10,186 nt of DNA from NCBI RefSeq assembly GCF_000272405.2, contig NZ_AJZM02000108.1, positions 1-10,186 of the forward strand, written 5' to 3'. The position numbers and the translations under genes were made by a program. The notes under the pieces were generated by a model that saw nothing but the letters and a program-made list of their open reading frames with translations, did not search any database and was not told the origin of the DNA. The DNA is from Vibrio tasmaniensis 1F-187. GTDB taxonomy: Bacteria > Pseudomonadota > Gammaproteobacteria > Enterobacterales > Vibrionaceae. Positions 1 through 8,400 of this stretch are shown piece after piece. Each line of letters opens with the position of its first letter. Position 1 is the stretch's first letter.

Positions 1-619
1 AAATACCTATTGGCAGGATCAAACTGCCGTTAAAGAGTCAGAAGCTTCATTAGGTTCGAGCTTAGGTTCTCATGGCGCTTTCTACTTGTTTAGAACACAC
101 CTGTTCGAACTGCTTCCACTCAACACTATTAATGATGATTTCATCCTACCGATGCGAATCGTTAAACAAGGTTACATCGCAGAATACGAAACACAAATGG
201 TCGCACTGGAACTAGAAGAATCAAATTTAGAAACAGATTTCAAAAGGAGACTTCGTATTTCAGCGGGTAACATGCAACAAGCGATTCGATTGTTTGGCTT
301 GTTCAGCCCGAAGTTCAAAGGCATCGCGTTTGCGTTCTTCTCTGGAAAAGGACTTCGTCTACTCACTCCATATTTAATGATTGTGTGCTTGGTGTGCTCA
401 ATCTTACTTAACAACTACTTGGTATTTGAAGTGTTGTTATGGGCTCAAGTTGCCGTGTATACCATTGGCGTACTTGGCTGCATCTTGCCAAAGCGTCTCG
501 TAAATAAACCTATTTCATTAATCTCTTATTTGATAGTTGGACACTATGCCAACTTCATTGGTGGCATTCGTTACCTAATCGGGCTAGAAAACTCACCTTG
601 GACACGAGCGAATCATTAA
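1..619 (+). CDS. sypQ: Family-2 glycosyltransferase, C-terminal part (SypQ-like), 5' truncated
   Basis: The reading frame is open from base 2 to the stop at 617-619, giving 205 residues; the N-terminal nucleotide-sugar-binding half lies before the window. An in-frame TTG at 86 is internal, because good glycosyltransferase sequence continues upstream of it (a Gly/Ser-rich stretch ending SHGAFYLFR). An acidic NDDF motif, where GT2 enzymes have the catalytic-base region, and a basic KRRLRISAGNMQQ stretch, in the place of QxxRW, follow. After these come hydrophobic segments (roughly TPYLMIVCLVCSILL, then a second around VYTIGVLGCILP and a third weak one), so the protein is probably anchored in the inner membrane with its active domain in the cytoplasm. 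It probably adds a sugar to a lipid-linked exopolysaccharide intermediate. The next gene follows after 9 bp and is a SypR-like transferase. SypQ-SypR is the end of the Vibrio syp cluster, which suggests the name. The GT2 call is firm; the syp assignment is inferred from this order. Confidence 0.72.
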   Translation, partial: NTYWQDQTAVKESEASLGSSLGSHGAFYLFRTHLFELLPLNTINDDFILPMRIVKQGYIAEYETQMVALELEESNLETDFKRRLRISAGNMQQAIRLFGLFSPKFKGIAFAFFSGKGLRLLTPYLMIVCLVCSILLNNYLVFEVLLWAQVAVYTIGVLGCILPKRLVNKPISLISYLIVGHYANFIGGIRYLIGLENSPWTRANH

Positions 620-628
620 GGACTTATT

Positions 629-1288
629 ATGATGAATATTGAACAGCTATCTACCCAAAACTTATACCAATACAAAATCTCTCGTGCTAAACGTACTTTC
701 GATTTCGTGAGTTCACTGATTGCTTTGATTTTGCTAGCGCCAGTATTTCCATTGATTGCGATGGCTATTGTACTCACTTCTCGTGGCCCGATTTTCTACC
801 GTCAACTGCGTGTTGGTAAATCGACACCGGAGAAAATGGAAATCTTTGAGATCATGAAATTCCGTAGTATGTACGAAGATGCAGAAACGCGTTCTGGTGC
901 CGTTTGGGCTACGGCGAATGACCCACGAATCACACCCGTTGGCCGATTTTTAAGAAAGACGCGTCTTGATGAGTTGCCACAACTGATCAATGTATTGAAA
1001 GGTGAGATGTCTCTAATTGGCCCACGTCCTGAACGCCCTACTTTTTACACCAAACTAGAGAACGAAATCCCCTACTTTGCTGACCGCACATACGGCGTAA
1101 TGCCCGGTATTACGGGACTAGCACAAGTAAATCAAGGTTATGATACCTGTATTGATGATGTACGTCGTAAAGTGGGCTTTGACCACAGTTATGCACTGAG
1201 TCTGTGCTCTATGAAATCTTGGATTGTGGCTGATCTCAGTATCATTTCTAAAACAATCATAGTAATGGTCGATGGACGTGGACAATAG
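629..1288 (+). CDS. sypR: Undecaprenyl-phosphate sugar phosphotransferase (SypR-like, monotopic PGT)
   Basis: This 219-residue protein matches the bacterial sugar transferase family (WcaJ C-terminal domain, PglC). These enzymes move a sugar-1-phosphate from a UDP-sugar to undecaprenyl phosphate on the inner membrane, the first step of exopolysaccharide assembly. Visible features in order: a basic KRTFDF stretch at 21-26; one hydrophobic segment at about 27-49 with Pro38 and Pro41, as in the re-entrant helix of PglC; KFRSM at 77-81; LDELPQL at 113-119, whose Asp114-Glu115 would be the catalytic pair; and GPRPE at 131-135. It lacks the N-terminal multi-spanning domain of WcaJ and is close to the minimal catalytic form. 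AAGGA at 618-622 overlaps the upstream stop and sits 6 bp before ATG 629; a second ATG follows directly at 632. It is the last gene of its operon, followed by a hairpin terminator. Family is very secure; the sypR name rests on the preceding sypQ-like gene. Confidence 0.88.
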   Translation: MMNIEQLSTQNLYQYKISRAKRTFDFVSSLIALILLAPVFPLIAMAIVLTSRGPIFYRQLRVGKSTPEKMEIFEIMKFRSMYEDAETRSGAVWATANDPRITPVGRFLRKTRLDELPQLINVLKGEMSLIGPRPERPTFYTKLENEIPYFADRTYGVMPGITGLAQVNQGYDTCIDDVRRKVGFDHSYALSLCSMKSWIVADLSIISKTIIVMVDGRGQ

Positions 1289-1360
1289 GTGGGATGTGTT
1301 TGCGGTGATGGATGTTTTTTATAGTCTACTTAAGGGTATGTAACTCTGACGCTTGATAGA

Positions 1361-1400
1361 AAGTGGCGACCAAATTGCTTAACAATTGGTCGCCACTTTT
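1361..1400. terminator. Hairpin terminator between convergent genes
   Basis: The left arm 1361-1377 (AAGTGGCGACCAAATTG) pairs with 1383-1398 (CAATTGGTCGCCACTT), with one bulged A and a 5-base loop. The stem is followed on the plus strand by TTTTAATTT, which suits intrinsic termination of the glycosyltransferase operon. Read from the minus strand the stem is followed by a shorter run (CTTTCT), so it may also stop the chemoreceptor transcript, whose stop codon is 34 bp away. Plus-strand function is the stronger claim. Confidence 0.85.
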
Positions 1401-1434
1401 AATTTATATTGGAGTGTTTATGCTTATTTAGTAT

Positions 1435-3117
1435 CTAAAGCTTAAATTGACCAACAAGTTGGCTTAATTGCCCACCAGCCTGTTTAAGTTCATCCACAGC
1501 GGTACTTGATGTTTCACTCGATATCAGCAGTGAACTTACAATGTCGCGTATAGTCACCAAGTTACGGTTTATTTCTTCCGTTACTGAGCTTTGCTCTGTT
1601 GCCGCAGTTGCTATATGGTCGGTCATTGCATTGATTGAGGCTACAGCGGTGCTAACATCATTTAAACCCGCTGAAATATCATTTGATGAAGTCACAACAT
1701 CCTGACAAGTATTACTACTTTCACCCATAGACGAAACCGCTTGTTCAACCAACTTATGAAGCTCATCAAGCATGGTCTTAATCTCTAACGTACTACCTTG
1801 AGTTCTACTTGCAAGGTTACGTACTTCGTCTGCTACTACAGCAAAGCCTCGACCTTGCTCACCTGCTCGCGCGGCTTCGATTGCTGCGTTTAGTGCTAGT
1901 AAGTTAGTTTGTTCTGCAATCTCGCCAATAACCTGTAACACACCATCTATCTTTTTAGACTGGTCGTGGAGTGAATTCATGTGTTGACTTGTGGTCACTA
2001 CATTCTGTTCTAAAGAGCCAATAGATTGTGTCGACTTTTGCACAAGGTTTTGAGCATTATGAGCGTCATTGTTAGCTTCATTCGTTGCACTAGCCACTTG
2101 ATGAGCACTTTGTGCCACTTCGTTTGCTGTACTACTCATCTCAGTAACAGCTGTCACTACCTGCTCTGTCTCGTGGTTGTGCTCTTGAAGTTGATTACTT
2201 AGGTGAACCGTTTGGCTACTTATTTGGTCAGTGGCCGTCGTAACATTATTTGTAGCTTTCGAAACATCAGTAATAATATTGTGGAGCTTGCCGACAAACT
2301 GGTTAAATGCTTTACCTAATTGTCCAATTTCATCTGTACCCGACACATTAATTCGATGGGTAAGATCACCTTCACCATTCGCAATGTCGATAAAGGTATT
2401 AAGCATGTCTTTGATTGGGGCAATCATGCGTGAAGCAACATAAGACATGATCAGACAAGTTAGGGCTACTAATGCAAGCGCAGTAATGACAATTGTTGAA
2501 ATTTGCGTTTCCATACGCTCACTGGCTTCTTGACGGTAAACCTCTGTAGCCTTAGCAATGTCATCAATATACAGACCCGTACCTAAGAACCAACCCGTTC
2601 CCGAAATAGGAGCAGCGTAAGCAATTTTTGGTTGAGGGACAGACGATCCAGGTTTGTCGTAAATGTATTCAATGAAACCACCACCTCTCGTCGCCTGTTC
2701 ATGTAGGCGAACAGTGATTTTGATGCCATTCGGATCTTTTAAACCGCCGCCATCTTTACCTTCAAGTTGAGGCTTTAGACTGTGAACAATGTAGTGATCA
2801 TTTTCGTCGAACACAAAGAAGTATCCGCTGCCATTAGAAAAACGTGCTTCTTTTAACGCGAATCTAACCGCTTCTTGCGCTTCTTCACCTGTACCAAAGC
2901 GTCGAACTACATCTTCAACTACAGATTGAGCGATAGTAGCTGCATCTTCAATATTGTTCTTACGTTCATCGGTTAAGACCGTTTGGTAGTCTTGAATTTC
3001 ATATTCAAGAGCCGATAGTTGGGAGTTAATAACAATTACTAGAGTCACAATCGCAACCAACATCGCTGGTACAATTGCAGACAAAAGCATCTTCATTTTC
3101 ATAGATAAATTATACAT
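1435..3117 (-). CDS. Methyl-accepting chemotaxis protein with Cache sensor
   Basis: This is a transmembrane chemoreceptor that would control CheA through CheW in response to a periplasmic ligand. From ATG 3117 it has 560 residues. Order: a transmembrane helix at about 9-31; a periplasmic single-Cache (sCache_2) domain to about 195, with [16 protein letters not shown], a Gly-rich GKDGGG, GGGFIEY, and [11 protein letters not shown]; a second transmembrane helix near 206-226; a HAMP domain ([10 protein letters not shown] to the GDLTHRI and DEIGQL motifs); then the long coiled-coil signalling domain with the conserved tip [19 protein letters not shown]. It ends in QLVGQFKL, with no NWETF-type CheR-docking pentapeptide, which is common in vibrios. 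A longer frame starts at TTG 3129. I prefer ATG 3117 because GAGA lies 6 bp before it, while the TTG has no Shine-Dalgarno. Relatives with this sensor type bind small carboxylates, but the ligand cannot be read here. It stands alone, convergent with the polysaccharide operon and divergent from the LysR gene. Confidence 0.95.
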   Translation of the reverse strand: MYNLSMKMKMLLSAIVPAMLVAIVTLVIVINSQLSALEYEIQDYQTVLTDERKNNIEDAATIAQSVVEDVVRRFGTGEEAQEAVRFALKEARFSNGSGYFFVFDENDHYIVHSLKPQLEGKDGGGLKDPNGIKITVRLHEQATRGGGFIEYIYDKPGSSVPQPKIAYAAPISGTGWFLGTGLYIDDIAKATEVYRQEASERMETQISTIVITALALVALTCLIMSYVASRMIAPIKDMLNTFIDIANGEGDLTHRINVSGTDEIGQLGKAFNQFVGKLHNIITDVSKATNNVTTATDQISSQTVHLSNQLQEHNHETEQVVTAVTEMSSTANEVAQSAHQVASATNEANNDAHNAQNLVQKSTQSIGSLEQNVVTTSQHMNSLHDQSKKIDGVLQVIGEIAEQTNLLALNAAIEAARAGEQGRGFAVVADEVRNLASRTQGSTLEIKTMLDELHKLVEQAVSSMGESSNTCQDVVTSSNDISAGLNDVSTAVASINAMTDHIATAATEQSSVTEEINRNLVTIRDIVSSLLISSETSSTAVDELKQAGGQLSQLVGQFKL

Positions 3118-3229
3118 AAGTAGTCTCAAACATTATATTCGCGAAGATATTACATCATGCATACTTTTAAATAAACGCCGTACTTATTGATTGTATCGAT
3201 GAGGTGATTTCGTTTTTCATTAAGTCACC

Positions 3230-3246
3230 TGAGTACATATGTCTCA
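3230..3246. promoter_or_regulatory. Inverted repeat, candidate LysR operator
   Basis: TGAGTACATATGTCTCA is a near-perfect palindrome: arms TGAG-ACAT and ATGT-CTCA match base for base, apart from one extra T at 3234. It contains a T-N11-A spacing (3234 to 3246), the usual core of LysR-family binding sites. It lies in the divergent intergenic region, 104 bp before the LysR start and 112 bp before the chemoreceptor start. LysR-type regulators often bind upstream of their own gene, so autoregulation is the simplest reading. No convincing -35/-10 pair was found nearby, so the role is inference. Confidence 0.35.
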
Positions 3247-3350
3247 TACACACCAATAGGTTATTAATTATTCGCTGTTTTTTCGATTTTATGTACTATT
3301 TGATATACGATAACTGTTGTCATCCAATACCCAAATTCGAAACCAACCCT

Positions 3351-4229
3351 ATGAAAATCGAAGATCTTAAGTTGTTCACCACCGTTGTCGAACTGGGTAG
3401 TTTTACTGCCGCCGCTAATGCTCTTGACCTTCCGCGAGCTAACGTTAGCCGCAGAATTAACGACCTTGAGAAGTCTCTCGGCATTCAACTGTTCTTTAGA
3501 ACCACACGAAGCCTCTCCTTAACCAAATCTGGCGAGCTCTATTACAAAGAACTACTCAATGCATTAAGTGCGCTCGACAAAGCAAACCATGTCGCTTCCA
3601 ACCTGTCAGAGGTTGCACACGGACAAATTAAGATTGGTCTATTGCCTGAAACCAGCGATATCATGCAGTCGACTCTGTTTAAATTCCAAGATATGTATCC
3701 TAAGGTTGAGCTTGATATTCGCAACATTAGTAACGGCTTTGTCGACATGTACCGTCAAGGGTTAGACCTCGCTATGCATGGTGGTACGTTGAGCGATGCA
3801 AACGTGGTTGCCCGTAAAGTGATGGTTCTTCAACGTATTTTTGTCGCAAGCCCTGAATTTATTGAGAAACAAGGCAAGCCTTCAAGCCTAAGAGAGCTCA
3901 CTAATTACCCATTTGTTTGCTTCAGGTGGCCAAGTGGGGACATCGATAAAGAATGGGACATCAAAGATCACACCATCAAAGTAGAACCTTCGGTCGTCAG
4001 TGACAGCATTGGCTTTGTTAAAGGCGGTGTTATTCGACATAGAGGTATCGCGTTGTTACCAGAACTTTTGGTGCGACATCAGCTCAAAGACGGTAGCTTG
4101 ATTAACCTATTCCCCGACGACAATCTTCAAAAAGAAGAAGCATGGTTGCTCTACCCTCAGCGTAAAGCGTTAAGCCATTCAGCACAGCTTTTGATTGATT
4201 TTCTATTACAAGAACTTCCGAAACTCTAA
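3351..4229 (+). CDS. LysR-family transcriptional regulator, probable efflux operon regulator
   Basis: From ATG 3351 this encodes 292 residues, the normal LysR length. Residues 1-60 form the winged helix-turn-helix: LKLFTTVVELGSFTAAANAL, then LPRANVSRRINDLEKSLG as the recognition region, and LFFRTTRSLSLTKSGE as the wing. The CrgA-like subgroup of LysR proteins commonly shows this RTTR-S-T-G pattern. From about residue 92 (GQIKIGLLPE) comes the periplasmic-binding-protein-like effector domain, running to the C-terminus; the ligand is unknown. The open frame extends upstream to 3204 with another ATG at 3291, but that extra part (rich in Ile, Phe, Tyr and Cys) does not look like a LysR N-terminus and neither upstream start has a Shine-Dalgarno. 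ATG 3351 also has only a weak ribosome site, so the protein may be made at a low level. It is divergent from the chemoreceptor and 100 bp upstream of the co-directional pump genes, with no terminator between. It therefore probably controls the pump, and some read-through from it into the pump genes is possible. Confidence 0.93.
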   Translation: MKIEDLKLFTTVVELGSFTAAANALDLPRANVSRRINDLEKSLGIQLFFRTTRSLSLTKSGELYYKELLNALSALDKANHVASNLSEVAHGQIKIGLLPETSDIMQSTLFKFQDMYPKVELDIRNISNGFVDMYRQGLDLAMHGGTLSDANVVARKVMVLQRIFVASPEFIEKQGKPSSLRELTNYPFVCFRWPSGDIDKEWDIKDHTIKVEPSVVSDSIGFVKGGVIRHRGIALLPELLVRHQLKDGSLINLFPDDNLQKEEAWLLYPQRKALSHSAQLLIDFLLQELPKL

Positions 4230-4244
4230 CTATTGTAATGAATA

Positions 4245-4275
4245 TTGTGACAGTGTTTCACGAGCAGGCTAGATT
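4245..4275 (+). promoter_or_regulatory. Candidate promoter and operator of the efflux operon
   Basis: TTGTGA at 4245-4250 resembles a -35 box and TAGATT at 4270-4275 a -10 box, but the 19-bp spacer is longer than the preferred 17. Over the -35 lies GTGA-N7-TCAC (4247-4261), which includes a T-N11-A core (4248 to 4260). An activator binding across a poor -35 is typical of LysR-controlled promoters. The right half, TGTTTCA, nearly matches TGTCTCA in the repeat upstream of the LysR gene. The transcription start would fall about 50 bp before the adaptor gene. All of this is pattern-based. Confidence 0.33.
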
Positions 4276-4329
4276 ATCCTAACGAAATAGAAAGATAGAA
4301 TCGCTTCATAAATTCAAGAGGAGCAATCC

Positions 4330-5463
4330 ATGAAGCCTATCTTTCAACATTCATCTATTTTTCAACGTTCGTCTACTTTTCAACAGACACCTATATTCAA
4401 ATATACAGTCATTGCACTAAGCTTAACCGCCCTGTTTGGCTGTAATGACTCAGAGGCGACTGCGCCTCAAAAACAAGCTCGACCAATTCAAGTGATTCAA
4501 CTTGAACCTCTTTCACATACGGCTGAAAAGTCTTTTACTGGCAAGATACAATCATCGGAAACGGCTGGCGTTGCGTTTCGTGTGCCTGGCACTATTCAAA
4601 ATATGATGGTCTCTGTTGGTGATTCAGTAAAGAAAGGCCAACCCCTTGCGCAGTTAGACCCTCATGACTATCAAGTCGCGTTAGAAGAGTTACAAGCACG
4701 AGCCCTTGAAGCTAAATCTGCACACAAATTGGCGACATCCGAACTTGTACGAGTAAAACAAGCCATCGCTGATAATGCGATTGCCGATGTTAACCTAGAC
4801 CGTGCAATCAGCGGGTACGAGCGAAGTGAAGCGGCGGTTAAAGTCGTAGAACAGAATATACGCCGTGCGAAAGATTCGATTCGTTATACCCAATTGCTCG
4901 CCCCTTTCGATGGTGTGGTTGCGGCATCAAATTTTGACCAGTACGAACAAGTAATGCCGGGCATCTCGGTGTTCACAATCCACAATCCAGATAAACTTGA
5001 AGTTAAAATTCAAGTACCTGAAAATTTGATTCATGAGTTCAAACCAAATCAAACTTCTGTCATAGATTGGTATGGTTCAGAGACTAAACTAGTTGGTTAT
5101 GCCGCTGAAATTTCGACGTCACCTCACCCAATCAAGCAGACCTATGCGGTTACTTACCATGTCGACTCCACTGACAAATCGGTATTACCTGGAAAAGCGG
5201 TCACATTGACGACTCAACTTGGAGAAGCGAGCAGTAATTTCTGTTTGCCCTATTCTGCGTTAGTCAACCAAACGGGTATCGAGGAAGTATTCACTGTTAA
5301 AAATGAACAAGCTCATGGCGTGACTGTGGATGTGATTTCTATGTCCGAAAATACTGTGTGTGTTGAATCGACGCTCAACGATGGCGACTTCGTGGTCGTG
5401 AGTGGCGCGCAATACGTGGTGGAAGGACAATACTTCTCCAATATTCAAGTTAAAAGCCTGTAG
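4330..5463 (+). CDS. RND efflux adaptor (membrane-fusion lipoprotein)
   Basis: This is the periplasmic adaptor that joins the inner-membrane pump to the outer-membrane channel. Of 377 residues, a lipoprotein signal runs to LFGC with the lipidated Cys at 38. Then come the first half of the lipoyl-like domain (about 69-110, ending GDSVKKGQPLAQLD), an alpha-helical hairpin (about 111-187), the second lipoyl half (LLAPFDGVV, 189-197), a beta-barrel (about 200-290) and a membrane-proximal domain (about 300-377, with GDFVVVSG). ATG 4330 has an excellent AGAGGAG Shine-Dalgarno at 4317-4323, and no later Met occurs before the lipoyl domain, so the start is secure. The signal peptide is odd: 23 residues precede the hydrophobic core, built from an in-frame 6-residue repeat. 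The +2 residue after Cys is Asn, not the inner-membrane-retention Asp. Two extra cysteines (305, 344) lie in the membrane-proximal domain. The gene starts a three-gene operon; its stop is 7 bp from the pump start. Transported drugs cannot be deduced. Confidence 0.95.
   Translation: MKPIFQHSSIFQRSSTFQQTPIFKYTVIALSLTALFGCNDSEATAPQKQARPIQVIQLEPLSHTAEKSFTGKIQSSETAGVAFRVPGTIQNMMVSVGDSVKKGQPLAQLDPHDYQVALEELQARALEAKSAHKLATSELVRVKQAIADNAIADVNLDRAISGYERSEAAVKVVEQNIRRAKDSIRYTQLLAPFDGVVAASNFDQYEQVMPGISVFTIHNPDKLEVKIQVPENLIHEFKPNQTSVIDWYGSETKLVGYAAEISTSPHPIKQTYAVTYHVDSTDKSVLPGKAVTLTTQLGEASSNFCLPYSALVNQTGIEEVFTVKNEQAHGVTVDVISMSENTVCVESTLNDGDFVVVSGAQYVVEGQYFSNIQVKSL
4339..4410 (+). repeat. 18-bp tandem repeat within the adaptor signal peptide
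   Basis: Three adjacent 18-bp units begin at 4339, 4357 and 4375, encoding IFQHSS, IFQRSS and TFQQTP, followed by a decayed fourth unit at 4393 (IFKYTV) that runs into the hydrophobic core. The shared pattern is a hydrophobic residue or Thr, then TTT-CAA, then Ser/Pro-rich codons ending in TCT or CCT. The units remain in frame, so gain or loss of one would lengthen or shorten the n-region without a frameshift. Confidence 0.75.
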
Positions 5464-5470
5464 GTGAACC

Positions 5471-8400
5471 ATGATGAATCTAGCTGATTTTGCAATCAAA
5501 CAACGCACCTTCATCCTGTTTTTCACTGCACTGAGTGTCATCGCAGGCCTGTTTTCTTATTTTGAGCTTGGAAAACTTGAAGACCCAAGCTTCACCATAA
5601 AGACGGCCGTCGTTGTAACGCTCTACCCTGGCGCTTCTGCGGAAGAAGTGGAACAACAAGTCACCGACACCGTCGAAACCAAACTCCAAGAAATGGCGAC
5701 ACTTAATAGGCTTCGATCTTTATCGCGCCCCGGCATGTCGATGGTATTTGTCGACCTAAAAGAGTCTCTCAATTCAAAAGCACTTCCTCAAGAGTGGGAC
5801 TTATTACGCCGTAAAGTGTCTGATATGAAGTTATTGCTACCTTCAACTGCACAGATCAGTGTCGTACAAGACGAATTCTCTGAAGTCTACGGCATGCTTT
5901 TCTCTATCCACAGTAAGGATGCATCGCCTGCAGAATTAAGACGTTACGCAGAAGAGCTCCAACGCAGAATTAAAACCGTCGATGGTATTAAGAAGATTGA
6001 ACTGCATGGTGTTCAACCACGCGTTGTTCATATCGATATCCCAGATGAAAGGTTGGCGCAATACGGCCTATCTATCACACAAGTTTGGTCGCAGTTGAAT
6101 ACGCAAAACATGACGTTTGATGCGGGTAAGTTTTCAGTAGGTACTGAGCGAATCCGAGTTCAACAGTCGAGTGAGTTCAGTTCGTTAGACGACATCAAAA
6201 ATCTGATGATCAAAGGCGGCGTAAGTGAATTGGGAACCAGTTTAATTCGCTTAGGCGATATCGCTGACATCACAATGGGTTACCAAGAGCCAATGATGAC
6301 AGAAAACCGCTACAACGGTGTACCTGCAGTCACATTAGCGATGAGCCCAGTCACCGGTGTTAACGTGGTATCACTTGGCGATGAAATCAATCAGATCGTC
6401 AACGATTTTCAAACAACCTTACCACTAGGTGTTGATATTGCGACAGTTGCTAACCAACCTGAAGAAGTTCAGAAATCGATCGACAACTTCGTAAGCAACT
6501 TATTAGAAAGTGTCGCGATTGTCTTTATCGTCTTGTCGGTATTCATGGGATTAAAAAGCGCAACCATCGTCGGTTCGAGCCTCCTGCTGACTATCTTGTT
6601 GACGCTTATCTACATGAACATGACTTCGATTGACTTACACCGAGTTTCGCTAGGTACGTTCATTCTTGCCCTCGGAATGTTGGTAGATAACGCCATTGTC
6701 ATCACCGACATGATGATTGTGAAAATCAACAAAGGCATCGACCGCACTAAAGCCGCGATTGACTCTGTTAAAGAGACAGCAACACCACTCTTTGGTGCGA
6801 CAGTTATCGCTATCATGGGTGCGAGCCCTGTAATTTTTTCAAAAACCGATGCTGCTGAGTTCGCAAGCTCGGTATTCCTTATCATCGCGTCGTCATTGTT
6901 ACTGTCTTGGCTAGTTGCGATGACCTTCACGGCCTTGATGTGTTGGTTCTTCATCAAGCCAACCAAGCAAGCTGATAACACCAAAGTCAGCTTATACCGT
7001 AAGAGTGTCAACTGGACTGTCGATAATCCGCTTAAAGCATTGAGCGCTTTGGTTCCGTTGATATTAGTGACGGCATTAGCTATCCCGAACATTGCCGTTA
7101 ACTTTATTCCACAAGCCGACCGACCGATCCTGTTCCTAGATTACTGGCTACCGAACGGTGCCAAGGTTGAACAAACCTCAGAAGACATGAAGCGAATCGA
7201 ACAATGGTTGTTGGAACAGCCCGAAGTCGAAAGTATTTCAACCTATGTTGGCGCAGGTGCTCCTCGCTTCTCAGTGACTATAGAGCCAGAACCGTTCGAT
7301 CCGGCCTATGGTCAGATTTTGATTAACGCGACCGATTTTCCGTCACTAAGCCCATTGATTGCACGCGGTGATAAATGGTTAATGGAAGAGTTTCCGAACG
7401 CAGACCCTCGCTTTAGAAGCTTAAAATTGGCGACGGCGGATAAATTCAGCGTTGAAGCACGTTTCTCAGGCCCTAATGCCGAGGTCTTACATGGCTTATC
7501 AGAGCAAGCAAAAGCAATCTTCGCAGAACACCCAGACACCAAATACGTTCGTGACGACTGGCGACAGAAAAGTAAAGTATTTGAGCCTGTCATCAACCAA
7601 GAAAAGATGCGCTCTGCAGGTATAAACCGTGCGGATATTGCGTTCGCGATGAAGCGAGCTTCAGAAGGTATGCCCTTGGGTCGTATGAACTTAAACGATG
7701 AGTTGGTCACTATTCAACTACGTGGTACAGAGAGCTCGATTCAATCGCTAGAAACGCTTCCGGTTCGTTCTTTATTAGGTATTCACAGCGTTCCACTAGG
7801 CCAAGTGATCGATGGGTTTGAATTAAGCAGTGAAGAAACCATGATTTGGCGTCGTGACCGAGTAAAAACCATCACAGCACAAGCAGGTGTTGGTCGTTAC
7901 ACCACACCTGCAGCAGTAAGAAACTCCGTTAAAGAGCAAATTGAGTCCATTCACCTTCCTGATGGTTATCACTTAGAATGGGGCGGCGAATATTACGACG
8001 AGCATAAAGCCGTCAGCGATATTCTTAAACAGCTACCTAAAGCAATCTTGTTAATGATCATCATCTTGGTGGCGATGTTTAACGGCTTCAAACAACCAGT
8101 AATCATCTTCACTACCCTACCGCTTGCAGCGACGGGTGCCACATTCAGCTTATTGCTATTGGATAAACCATTCGGATTTATGGCATTGATTGGCGCCGTA
8201 ACCTTAACAGGTATGATCATCAAAAACGGCATTGTATTGATGGACCAAATAGAACTTGAACGTAAGAACGGGCGCTCACTATCTGACGCCATCAAAGAAG
8301 CAACCGTGAACCGTACAATGGCGATTTCAATGGGGGCACTGACTACAGCACTTGGTATGATCCCGTTGTTAAGCGACCTACTGTTTGACCAGATGGCGGC

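Noticed and set aside
86..619. Treating TTG 86 as the true start of the first gene
   Set aside because: Conserved glycosyltransferase sequence is in frame upstream to the window edge and no Shine-Dalgarno precedes the TTG.
3132..3137. Minus-strand TATAAT as a chemoreceptor -10 box
   Set aside because: It would start transcription only about 8 bases before ATG 3117, leaving no room for a ribosome site, and no -35 lies at the proper distance.
3309..3321. Imperfect inverted repeat GATAAC-T-GTTGTC before the LysR start
   Set aside because: Arms of six bases with a mismatch are expected by chance in AT-rich DNA, and the spacing does not give a clear LysR box.
3204..3350. 49-residue N-terminal extension of the LysR protein
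   Set aside because: It does not resemble a LysR N-terminus, has no Shine-Dalgarno, and overlaps the likely promoter and operator region. ATG 3351 gives the standard length.
4246..4261. CRP-like TGTGA...TCAC site
   Set aside because: The half-sites are 7 bp apart instead of the 6 required for CRP and the outer bases do not match; a LysR-type box is a better reading.
6610..7092. Minus-strand 160-codon open frame opposite the permease gene
   Set aside because: It lies wholly inside the well-supported RND gene, has no domain I recognise, and follows the complementary codon pattern of its host gene.
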